From Candidatus Saccharibacteria bacterium UBA669 (GTDB lineage Bacteria > Patescibacteriota > Saccharimonadia > Saccharimonadales > Saccharimonadaceae), in the NCBI GenBank assembly GCA_002299795.1, contig DBNP01000024.1, positions 1 through 9,762 on the forward strand: a stretch of DNA of 9,762 nucleotides. Direction: 5' to 3'. Position numbers and translations under genes: made by a program. Position 1 is the stretch's first letter, and the number at the start of each line of letters is the position of its first letter. The notes under the pieces are model-generated. The model ran no database searches. It saw only the letters and a program-made list of their open reading frames with translations, and was not told the DNA's origin. Positions 1 through 5,839 of this stretch are shown here, one piece after another.

Positions 1-1234
1 TTGGCGTGCCGTCAAGTGTCTCAACGGCGAATGATCCACGCATCGTGAAGCCGTGTTTGAGAGTATTGGTTGCTGAATCGATATAGTAATACTGGATAGT
101 GTCCCCGTAGGAGAATGCCTCAATAGCCGTAGGGTTGACTGCTGTCTGTACTGAGCCAATACTCGTAGAGCCTGGTCCGTCGAGGATCGTTCTTGACCAG
201 CCGCTACCATTCCATAGCAGTAATTGGAGGGTGTGTGACTTCGCGTCACCGAAGAGGGTGTAAATGCTATCCCCGATGGTAATGGTCTTTTTCGCGAGTG
301 CACTTACGTCGGCATTGAACGAATAACTACCACTACCAACCATTGGCTCAAAAGCATAGCGGAACTCCTCCTGTGTCGAGCCGAACCAGTCAGTGAAATA
401 AAGGTAGAAATTGCGGTTTCCATAAGCGCTACAGCTATCACCTAGGCCGTAGCCGGCATTCAGTGCTGCTTGGTTTGGCTGATATGGTGTATATGTATAG
501 AGTGCGGCCGTGGCGCGATTTTCAATATATACCGGGGTAGTGCCACATCGCGGCTGGTCAGGGTCCCACATTATATCGTTCCAGCCTGTGGGCAGGTAAT
601 ACCATCCAGGCGTGTTGTTCATGTAGCCACGGAAGTGGCGGGCAGCTTGGTATAGTTGGTTTGAAAAACTATTGTATGCGGGATCACAGACTGGCTGGCC
701 GGGCGCAACGTTATCGGGGCAGCCATATCCCATGGCCTGTTGGTATTGGCGTGGTATGGGTATGTAATCAGTTACGAGCCCATTCTCTTTCTGGAGAGTT
801 ACGATGAGTACCTGTGGATTGATATTAAACTGTCTGGCGTATTGGTATATAAGCTCAGCGGCGCTTAGTGAGCCAGAGGGGTTCGTCCAGGTGCCATAAT
901 TATTTGCACCTGTGGTGGGATTTTCACGATAATCATTCAGGCATCGATACGGGGGTGAGATGCCTAGATTATTCTCAATCCAACTCCGGTTTGTGTATGC
1001 TCCACCGCCCGTACCATAGGTATCACAATTTGGCATTTTACTGTTAAGAAACACCTGAATTTGCTCTACTGTCATTGAGTTGCTATTTGTAAAAACTGCA
1101 TCATCAATGATGCGGCCGGGCCTAAACGAGCGGGCGTCGGCTGCATGAGCATCTACAGGAAAAACAAGACCGGTAGCTGTCAGCGCAAGTAGTGGTAGTA
1201 CTAATGCTAATGCCAATGATCTAATTTTTTTCAC
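1..1234 (-). CDS. Secreted cell-wall/lectin-type protein, hemagglutinin-like (partial, C-terminus missing)
   Basis: An open frame runs from GTG at 1234 off the left edge, with 411 codons visible. The GTG shares GTGA with the stop of the upstream gene and has AAGGAAG seven bases before it, so translational coupling is likely. Residues 1-31 form a Sec signal peptide: KK at 2-3, a hydrophobic core, and AHA before the cleavage site at 31/32. Residues about 41-285 match, from memory, proteins often labelled hemagglutinin in Actinobacteria and Saccharibacteria (IIDDAVF at 42-48, FLNSKMPNC at 62-70, QKENGLV at 148-154, TAALYTYTPYQPN at 242-254, NRNFYLYFTDWFG at 273-285). Glu150 sits where a lysozyme-like or glucosaminidase-like catalytic acid would be, which is inference. 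Residues about 318-411 show repeats with aromatic and W-NG-GW patterns resembling fucose-lectin beta-propeller blades. Several Cys (70, 98, 172, 183, 230, 268) suggest extracytoplasmic disulfides. The likely role is binding or remodelling of cell-wall glycan. The exact function is unknown. Confidence 0.85.
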   Translation of the reverse strand, partial: MKKIRSLALALVLPLLALTATGLVFPVDAHAADARSFRPGRIIDDAVFTNSNSMTVEQIQVFLNSKMPNCDTYGTGGGAYTNRSWIENNLGISPPYRCLNDYRENPTTGANNYGTWTNPSGSLSAAELIYQYARQFNINPQVLIVTLQKENGLVTDYIPIPRQYQQAMGYGCPDNVAPGQPVCDPAYNSFSNQLYQAARHFRGYMNNTPGWYYLPTGWNDIMWDPDQPRCGTTPVYIENRATAALYTYTPYQPNQAALNAGYGLGDSCSAYGNRNFYLYFTDWFGSTQEEFRYAFEPMVGSGSYSFNADVSALAKKTITIGDSIYTLFGDAKSHTLQLLLWNGSGWSRTILDGPGSTSIGSVQTAVNPTAIEAFSYGDTIQYYYIDSATNTLKHGFTMRGSFAVETLDGTP

Positions 1235-1806
1235 AGACTAACTTCCTTAGATGCCGTGCCGCTTCGGTTGTTGGACCCGGCATATTCAAGGGTAACGGTC
1301 CATTTGCCAGAAGTGAGTTTGGTTTTATCAATGTCGAATCCCTGGCATGACGTGTATGACGCCATAGTCTGGGTCTTAGCGGTTTGAGTGATCGAAGTAC
1401 TTCCTGCGTGCGCTAGAGTGAGCTTACATGTTCCGTCGGCATCAATTGTCTGGATAGTTGACCTAACCCGCAATATGTTGTTCTCGACAGATACATTCGT
1501 GAGCTGTACGTAGACTGTTTGTGCTTTGGTTGTCGTCGATCCTTGAGCTGCCGCCTGTTGTTGGCTTGCTTCTGTCTGTGTGTTATCAAAGTCTTTTCTT
1601 GCATCCATACCAGCATTGACCTGGTCCTGTCCTGGGGCCGCATTGTTGGTTCCTGTCTGGGTACTTTGTGTAGGGTTGGTTGGGGTTGGTAAGAATGGCC
1701 ACCAGTGATTCATCTTCGAAGCTACAGTGTAAGTTAAGCAACACAGCAAGGCTATCAGGAATATACCCAGCCAAACTTTCTTTGCGTGTCGTGATGATTG
1801 TGTCAT
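1231..1806 (-). CDS. Membrane-anchored extracytoplasmic protein, Q/T/N-rich linker plus beta-rich domain
   Basis: This 191-residue protein has a short basic N-terminus, one transmembrane segment at about residues 12-29, and then a low-complexity linker rich in Thr, Gln, Asn and Ala at about 40-95. The C-terminal domain at about 97-191 has alternating hydrophobic strands typical of an immunoglobulin-like beta-sandwich. Cys127 and Cys154 lie in that domain and could form a disulfide outside the cell. The positive-inside N-terminus predicts that the C-terminal domain is external. I do not recognise a named family. The stop at 1231-1233 overlaps the GTG start of the secreted protein, so the two are probably co-translated and may act together at the cell surface. 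No Shine-Dalgarno precedes the ATG at 1806. The next in-frame Met lies inside the domain order, so 1806 is the only sensible start. Confidence 0.85.
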   Translation of the reverse strand: MTQSSRHAKKVWLGIFLIALLCCLTYTVASKMNHWWPFLPTPTNPTQSTQTGTNNAAPGQDQVNAGMDARKDFDNTQTEASQQQAAAQGSTTTKAQTVYVQLTNVSVENNILRVRSTIQTIDADGTCKLTLAHAGSTSITQTAKTQTMASYTSCQGFDIDKTKLTSGKWTVTLEYAGSNNRSGTASKEVSL

Positions 1807-1842
1807 GTTTATTTAATGATCGTAATGGTTATTTCTGCTATT

Positions 1843-1872
1843 AATATAACATAATGTGATGAAATAACGCAA
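1843..1872 (-). promoter_or_regulatory. Putative promoter for the 1806-to-left operon
   Basis: On the minus strand TTGCGT (1872-1867) and TATATT (1848-1843) are separated by 18 bases. Transcription would start near 1836 and give a leader of about 30 bases without a Shine-Dalgarno. The region between 1807 and 1888 is otherwise AT-rich and holds no hairpin terminator for the DUF2142 gene upstream. Confidence 0.4.
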
Positions 1873-1888
1873 AACCCGAGTGATTGAT

Positions 1889-3286
1889 CTATGTGAAAGT
1901 TGCATAGGTCTCAAGTATGTAAAACGATAAACACACAAATGAAACTAGAGACACGGCCAGCCCGACCGTTGATTGGCGGACAAGATGGATTGATGCGTAT
2001 GACCGAATATAGCTAGCTATCGGGACTAGTAGTATGAGTGCCGCCGTAAAGTATCTACCCTGCACCCCGTCAGCGTACGCTGCGTTCGGGCCAAGTCTTA
2101 CCGGCAGGATTGACCATGCTGTGTACAGGGCGTAAGTGATAGCAGTCACGAATGCGGCGAGGGCGATAACACTTAGTAGTGCCATGGTAGTCTGTGCTTT
2201 CCGCGCGGCTAGCTGCTCTTCTGGGTTATGTGCTAACAGGACGAACGCAATAAGCAGGATTTCAATAATAATAAGAACTGCTGGCAGGTGATAAGAAAAG
2301 GACGCAAAGTCACCAATCATTCCTCTTATAACCATGTCTCCATAACCTAGACCTGGCGAAAGGTAGGTGTTAAACATGACAGTGACAAAATGAAGGGGGT
2401 GTGCGACTAATGGATTTGTTGTGGGTATGTCTCTGTACAGCATTGAACCGTAAAGTTTTTGCCAGGCTAGGAATAGTATTACCGCCAGGGTAATGGATGA
2501 TATGATGACGAGCCATTTTCTCGCCTTTGGCGCCAGCCGTCCAGATATCCCAGTAAACTGGTGCGCGGGGAGCGCAAGAAGCGGGAGTATGAGTAGGATA
2601 TTTGGTGCTTTTGTGAGTATAAGGCCAGCTGCCATCGCATAGATTGCAATAGTCTGGCTTAGACTAAGTGCTCGTTTCTGACCTAGGAGATTATATATGA
2701 ACGCAAGTGATCCTAAAACGACAATATTATTCATAACATCTCCCGATAAAGTGCCTGCCGTGTGGATTGCTGTTGGAAGGAGACCGATGGCTGCGAATAC
2801 CCATTTCCGATTATTGACGAATCTTACTATCCAGAAAAGAGCAAGTGCGTAAAAGATCGCATTGGCAAGTCGTCCCATCAGCACAAGAGTTGACGGTGAT
2901 CCTCCGATTAATCGCCCGGCGCCGATACCAACAGCTTGAGGAAGGTGCATAATTGGTACGTATCCCGATGCTGCTCCGCATTCGCCATTTGTAGTACCCT
3001 CGGTCGGCTGACCTATTGCTAGATCATTGGTTAGGTCGTTGCGTAACAATGCATTTGCTTTATATCGCACACTGTCCGGAAACGAGCAGCTCTCACTACT
3101 GAGGTTACCTGATGTAATGGCGTAGGCTTTTAAAAAGTGTGCATTTTCGTCACTTGCTAGCATCTGCGGCACCAGTAGAGAGGTCATAATACCAAAAACT
3201 AGCGCCATGACCAGCACAACTTTTGCCGGGTCTTGGGTTAGCGCTAATATGCGAGACATATGTTTGCTATGAGCCACCTTAGCCAT
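1889..3286 (-). CDS. DUF2142 family polytopic membrane protein (probable GT-C-like glycosyltransferase)
   Basis: The protein is 465 residues from ATG at 3286, with about ten or more hydrophobic segments. It carries the hallmarks of DUF2142 as I know them. After the first membrane segment comes S-DENAHF-KAY at 45-55, with the acidic pair D46/E47 and H50. A Y-P--HLPQAVG loop follows at 109-120, then SGD at 181-183 after a GLLPTAIH helix at 168-175, and a late VQGRYF at 408-413. Families with an external acidic pair after helix 1 often transfer sugars from polyprenyl-phosphate donors, and the neighbouring GT2, DUF2304 and GtrA genes support that role. The acceptor is unknown. An in-frame GTG at 3304 would add six residues. 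I prefer ATG at 3286 because a -10 box (3297-3292) lies inside that extension, so the GTG would not be in the mRNA. Confidence 0.85.
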   Translation of the reverse strand: MAKVAHSKHMSRILALTQDPAKVVLVMALVFGIMTSLLVPQMLASDENAHFLKAYAITSGNLSSESCSFPDSVRYKANALLRNDLTNDLAIGQPTEGTTNGECGAASGYVPIMHLPQAVGIGAGRLIGGSPSTLVLMGRLANAIFYALALFWIVRFVNNRKWVFAAIGLLPTAIHTAGTLSGDVMNNIVVLGSLAFIYNLLGQKRALSLSQTIAIYAMAAGLILTKAPNILLILPLLALPAHQFTGISGRLAPKARKWLVIISSITLAVILFLAWQKLYGSMLYRDIPTTNPLVAHPLHFVTVMFNTYLSPGLGYGDMVIRGMIGDFASFSYHLPAVLIIIEILLIAFVLLAHNPEEQLAARKAQTTMALLSVIALAAFVTAITYALYTAWSILPVRLGPNAAYADGVQGRYFTAALILLVPIASYIRSYASIHLVRQSTVGLAVSLVSFVCLSFYILETYATFT

Positions 3287-3291
3287 TACTA

Positions 3292-3320
3292 ATAATAGTA
3301 GCACACCAGCCTAAGGTAAA
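3292..3320 (-). promoter_or_regulatory. Putative leaderless promoter of the DUF2142 gene
   Basis: TTTACC (3320-3315), a 17-base spacer, and TATTAT (3297-3292, five of six matches to consensus) precede the ATG at 3286 by only five bases. Transcription would begin at or within a base of the start codon, giving a leaderless message. This decides between the GTG at 3304 and the ATG at 3286. Confidence 0.5.
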
Positions 3321-3321
3321 G

Positions 3322-3330
3322 TGGTACCAT
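3322..3330 (+). promoter_or_regulatory. Putative extended -10 of gtrA-like gene
   Basis: TGGTACCAT matches an extended -10 (TG-n then TACCAT, four of six). The +1 expected seven bases after it falls on the A of the ATG at 3337. No clear -35 and no Shine-Dalgarno are visible. It lies directly beside the -35 of the divergent DUF2142 promoter (3320-3315), so the two polymerase sites would overlap. Confidence 0.35.
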
Positions 3331-3336
3331 GGTTGT

Positions 3337-3729
3337 ATGACGATAAAATTTTTGCGATTTCTTGTGTCGGGTGTAGCTGCCGCTACCACCGAGTATTGCT
3401 TGTTTATGGTGCTCACTCACTTTATGAGTACTAACCGAAGCTCGGTGATCATTGCTCAGGTAATTAGTTTCCTCTCGGGATTTGTCGTCAGTTTTGTCTT
3501 AAATCGTCATTGGGTGTTTGCAGCCACCGGCAGGATGAGTACGATGCTGGCTCGGTACGCGGTGTTGGCGGGCTTGAACGTCATACTAACCAGTATACTA
3601 ATCGACAGCCTGATGAATAATCTGAACATACCGATCGCTATCGCCAAGGTTTTAGTCATGGGCTGTGTTGCTTTGTGGAATTACGTGATTTTCAACAAAG
3701 TAATCTTTAAATCGTCAATATCTTCGTAG
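3337..3729 (+). CDS. GtrA-family membrane protein (polyprenyl-phosphate sugar flippase-like)
   Basis: This 130-residue protein has four predicted membrane helices, at about 6-27, 36-57, 68-90 and 100-120. The basic start (TIKFLRFLVSGV) and the NRHWVF motif at 56-61, echoed by NKVIF at 120-124 after the fourth helix, are typical of the GtrA family. Its length is also normal for the family. GtrA-like proteins are thought to flip polyprenyl-phosphate-linked sugars across the membrane, or to assist in doing so, which fits the GT2 and DUF2142 genes on either side. It is the only plus-strand gene between 1 and 8399. Its TAG at 3727-3729 lies 2 bp from the TAA of the oppositely oriented DUF2304 gene, with no terminator between them. 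The upstream ATG at 3329 is out of frame and stops after three codons, so 3337 is the start. Confidence 0.9.
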   Translation: MTIKFLRFLVSGVAAATTEYCLFMVLTHFMSTNRSSVIIAQVISFLSGFVVSFVLNRHWVFAATGRMSTMLARYAVLAGLNVILTSILIDSLMNNLNIPIAIAKVLVMGCVALWNYVIFNKVIFKSSISS

Positions 3730-3731
3730 TG

Positions 3732-4085
3732 TTATTTGTCGTTAGAGAGCTGAATAGATAGTTCTTGGTGGAGGTCGTTGAGGCGACGTTCAGTCTGCTC
3801 AGTTTTTCTTCGTTGGTCATTATTGCTATAGATGAGAAAAATGATCACCGTTATCTCGACGATGTCAAAGGCGCTTAGATCGGTAGAGTCTAGTGGGGGG
3901 CGATTGACTAATAAGTTATAGAGAGGGAACGACCCTATCAGTAGGGTAAGTATGACAACCCAAAGCAGCAGTTGGCGGTTAAAGCGCTTTTTTGGTGTTC
4001 GTCCCATCTTGTGCTGTGTAATTATATTAAGAAGCGCAAGGGATACAACGGGAATATTGAGAAGAATGAGTAAGAGGTATCTCAT
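3732..4085 (-). CDS. DUF2304 family small membrane protein
   Basis: This 117-residue protein has three hydrophobic segments, at about 3-22, 39-58 and 72-87. A charged C-terminal tail (about 88-112) rich in Glu, Arg, Gln and Leu is probably a short coiled coil. Size, layout and partner match DUF2304 proteins, which are repeatedly found next to dolichol-phosphate-mannose-synthase-like GT2 enzymes. The ATG at 4085 overlaps the stop of the GT2 gene in ATGA, so the two are translationally coupled. The GT2 lacks membrane helices, so this protein may anchor or assist it at the membrane. That role is inference, and no biochemical function is established that I know of. Confidence 0.85.
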   Translation of the reverse strand: MRYLLLILLNIPVVSLALLNIITQHKMGRTPKKRFNRQLLLWVVILTLLIGSFPLYNLLVNRPPLDSTDLSAFDIVEITVIIFLIYSNNDQRRKTEQTERRLNDLHQELSIQLSNDK

Positions 4086-4786
4086 TCAAATGCTTCCATG
4101 ACCCGTCTCTTTACAAGACTCTTGAGGATATTCACAGCATTCCAGTTATTCTGGCCTTTCGACTTTGAATAGTCAGTATAGATTGCTTGGATAGGATACT
4201 CGCAAATAGTAAGACCAAGCTGACTGGCTCGCCATATCATTTCCGAGCAGAACTCATATCCACTAGTTTTCCATCGTAATTGTTCAAGCGCCTTTCGAGA
4301 GTATATCCGCATACCTGATTGTGAATCTGTCGATTTTACCCCGAATAGTATAAAAGTGATCAAGCTGAGGCCCCAGTTTCCTAGCACCTTGACGCGGGAC
4401 ATCCCGCTACTATCAATCAGACGGCTCCCAATTAAAAGGTCGATATTACCTGTGCTAATCTCGGTAATACCCCTTAGGACATCTTGAGGATCATGCTGTC
4501 CGTCGGCGTCCATGGTCGCCGCCCCGGTATAGCCGTATTGCATTGCATAACTAAGGCCAGTAGCGGTCGCGCCACCGGCCCCGCTGTTTAGGATGTGCCG
4601 TATTACTCGTGCACCACCGGCCATTGCCTCCGTTGAGGTATTATCGCGTGAACCATCGTCAATAACCACAATATCAACTGGGTACTTAAATGAACTGAAT
4701 ACTTTGCGCGCAGAACGCACGACGCCCTTTATAACAGACGCTTCATTATATGCAGGAATGACAACACAAAACTTTTTTTCTACCAT
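4082..4786 (-). CDS. Family 2 glycosyltransferase, DPM1-like (polyprenyl-phosphate glycosyltransferase)
   Basis: This 234-residue GT-A enzyme starts with the family hallmark VVIPAYNE at 8-15. It continues with DDGSRDNT at 43-50 and the metal-binding MDADGQHDP at 92-100 (Asp93-x-Asp95). The acceptor-side QSGMR-Y at 156-162 and the E-x-I-W helix at 182-185 follow. It is soluble, without C-terminal membrane helices, like dolichol-phosphate-mannose synthase rather than the longer ArnC or GtrB types. It should transfer a sugar from a nucleotide donor to polyprenyl phosphate on the cytoplasmic face. The sugar cannot be read from the sequence. It overlaps DUF2304 by 4 nt and lies 44 bp after rfbA. 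The ATG at 4786 has no Shine-Dalgarno. Confidence 0.92.
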   Translation of the reverse strand: MVEKKFCVVIPAYNEASVIKGVVRSARKVFSSFKYPVDIVVIDDGSRDNTSTEAMAGGARVIRHILNSGAGGATATGLSYAMQYGYTGAATMDADGQHDPQDVLRGITEISTGNIDLLIGSRLIDSSGMSRVKVLGNWGLSLITFILFGVKSTDSQSGMRIYSRKALEQLRWKTSGYEFCSEMIWRASQLGLTICEYPIQAIYTDYSKSKGQNNWNAVNILKSLVKRRVMEAFE

Positions 4787-4798
4787 ATTACAAAGAAT

Positions 4799-4807
4799 AT
4801 TATATCA
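4799..4807 (-). promoter_or_regulatory. Putative extended -10 promoter of the GT2-DUF2304 pair
   Basis: TGATATAAT on the minus strand (TG at 4807-4806, a perfect TATAAT at 4804-4799) lies between rfbA and the GT2 gene. The expected start site near 4792 leaves about six bases before the ATG at 4786, so the message would be nearly leaderless. No good -35 is visible. Confidence 0.45.
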
Positions 4808-4830
4808 TCTATTAGCTATTATGATTGATA

Positions 4831-5688
4831 CTAGGCTAGTGGTTTTAGATAATCACCATAGCCTGATTTTCTCAGCGGTTCGGCGAGCACTCCTAGTTGC
4901 GTGGTACTAATCCAGTCATTTTGATAAGCTACCTTTTCTGGGCTGCCGATGACCTGACCGGTGCGTTTTTGGATGACTCGTACATAGTCAGCAGCGTCAG
5001 TGAGGCTATCGATGGTGCCAGTGTCAAGCCACACGTCGCCAGCTGCGAGTGTGACGACTCGTAGCTTGCCTCGCTTCAAATACTCTTCGTTGACGGTGGT
5101 AATTTCTAGCTCGCCACGTTCGCTTGGTTTGATGTTTTTCGCTATCTCAACGACGTCGTTGTCGTAGAAGTAGAGGCCAACCACGGCATAGTTGGACTTA
5201 GGATTTGCTGGTTTTTCCTCGATAGAAACGGCGTTGCGGTTTTTGTCGAACTCAACTACCCCATAGCGCTCTGGGTCGCTGACTTCATATGCAAATACAA
5301 TGCCACCCTCGGGGTTCGCACATTGTTTAAGTGAAGCATCGAGCTCGTTGCCATGGAAAATATTGTCGCCGAGTACCAGGGCGACCTTGTCGTCACCAAT
5401 AAATTTTTCGCCGATGATGAATGCCTGAGCCAGACCATCTGGGCTGGGCTGTACCTCGTATTGTAAACTGATGCCCCACTGGGAACCATCGCCGAGTAGG
5501 CGCTGGAAGCCTGATTGATCCTCGGGCGTCGTGATGATAAGCGTGTCGCGGATACCAGCCTGCATCAGCGTCGTGAGCGGGTAGTAGATCATCGGTTTGT
5601 CGTAGATGGGCATTAGCTGTTTGCTAATGGCTTTTGTAATTGGCCAAAGACGGGTGCCGGATCCTCCGGCGAGTATAATTCCTTTCAC
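4831..5688 (-). CDS. rfbA: Glucose-1-phosphate thymidylyltransferase (RmlA)
   Basis: The enzyme makes dTDP-glucose from dTTP and glucose-1-phosphate, the first step of dTDP-L-rhamnose synthesis, in the cytoplasm. From the GTG at 5688 the protein is 285 residues, normal for the family. The nucleotide-binding loop [11 protein letters not shown] is at 6-16, with Lys25 in [15 protein letters not shown] is at 81-90, LGDNIFHG with the metal Asp108 at 106-113, EEKP at 157-160, and WLDTGT with Asp222 at 220-225. I chose GTG 5688 because AGGAGG lies eight bases upstream and family members begin directly before KGIILAGG. An in-frame ATG at 5772 with GAGGA four bases before it would add 28 residues unlike the family. 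It lies 151 bp downstream of rfbCD and has its own putative promoter. Confidence 0.95.
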   Translation of the reverse strand: MKGIILAGGSGTRLWPITKAISKQLMPIYDKPMIYYPLTTLMQAGIRDTLIITTPEDQSGFQRLLGDGSQWGISLQYEVQPSPDGLAQAFIIGEKFIGDDKVALVLGDNIFHGNELDASLKQCANPEGGIVFAYEVSDPERYGVVEFDKNRNAVSIEEKPANPKSNYAVVGLYFYDNDVVEIAKNIKPSERGELEITTVNEEYLKRGKLRVVTLAAGDVWLDTGTIDSLTDAADYVRVIQKRTGQVIGSPEKVAYQNDWISTTQLGVLAEPLRKSGYGDYLKPLA

Positions 5689-5696
5689 TGCGGTTT

Positions 5697-5702
5697 CCTC
5701 CT
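5697..5702 (-). promoter_or_regulatory. Strong Shine-Dalgarno deciding the rfbA start
   Basis: AGGAGG lies eight bases upstream of the GTG at 5688 on the minus strand. This supports GTG rather than the upstream in-frame ATG at 5772. Confidence 0.8.
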
Positions 5703-5747
5703 CAAATCCAATAGGATGTACTGCCTGTTGTCGCTCGTGCTCCCCAC

Positions 5748-5763
5748 CCCGAAATGCTTCGGG
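5748..5763 (-). other. Hairpin in the rfbA leader
   Basis: The minus strand reads CCCGAAGCATTTCGGG, a perfect six-base-pair stem with a four-base loop. It lies between the putative rfbA promoter and the Shine-Dalgarno, just after the in-frame ATG at 5772. No U-run follows, so it is not an intrinsic terminator. It could tune translation, stability or choice between the two starts. A smaller stem, ATCC-TATT-GGAT, follows at about 5717-5706. Confidence 0.4.
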
Positions 5764-5795
5764 TTGTCTCATTGTGTCCTCGTTTCTTTACCTTT

Positions 5796-5804
5796 ATTAT
5801 ACCA
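5796..5804 (-). promoter_or_regulatory. Putative extended -10 promoter of rfbA
   Basis: TGGTATAAT on the minus strand combines the TG-n extension (5804-5802) with a perfect TATAAT (5801-5796). The expected start is A at about 5789, giving a leader of about 100 bases before the GTG at 5688. The -35 region is poor, as is common with extended -10 promoters. Confidence 0.5.
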
Positions 5805-5839
5805 CTGTAGCGACGGTGTATGTACGCATCGCGCAGCGG

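Noticed and set aside
470..655. Plus-strand open frame of 61 codons
   Set aside because: It lies wholly antisense to the secreted-protein gene and shows no recognisable domain or ribosome site.
3287..3304. GTG start adding six residues to the DUF2142 protein
   Set aside because: The candidate -10 box lies within these codons, and the ATG at 3286 fits a leaderless start better.
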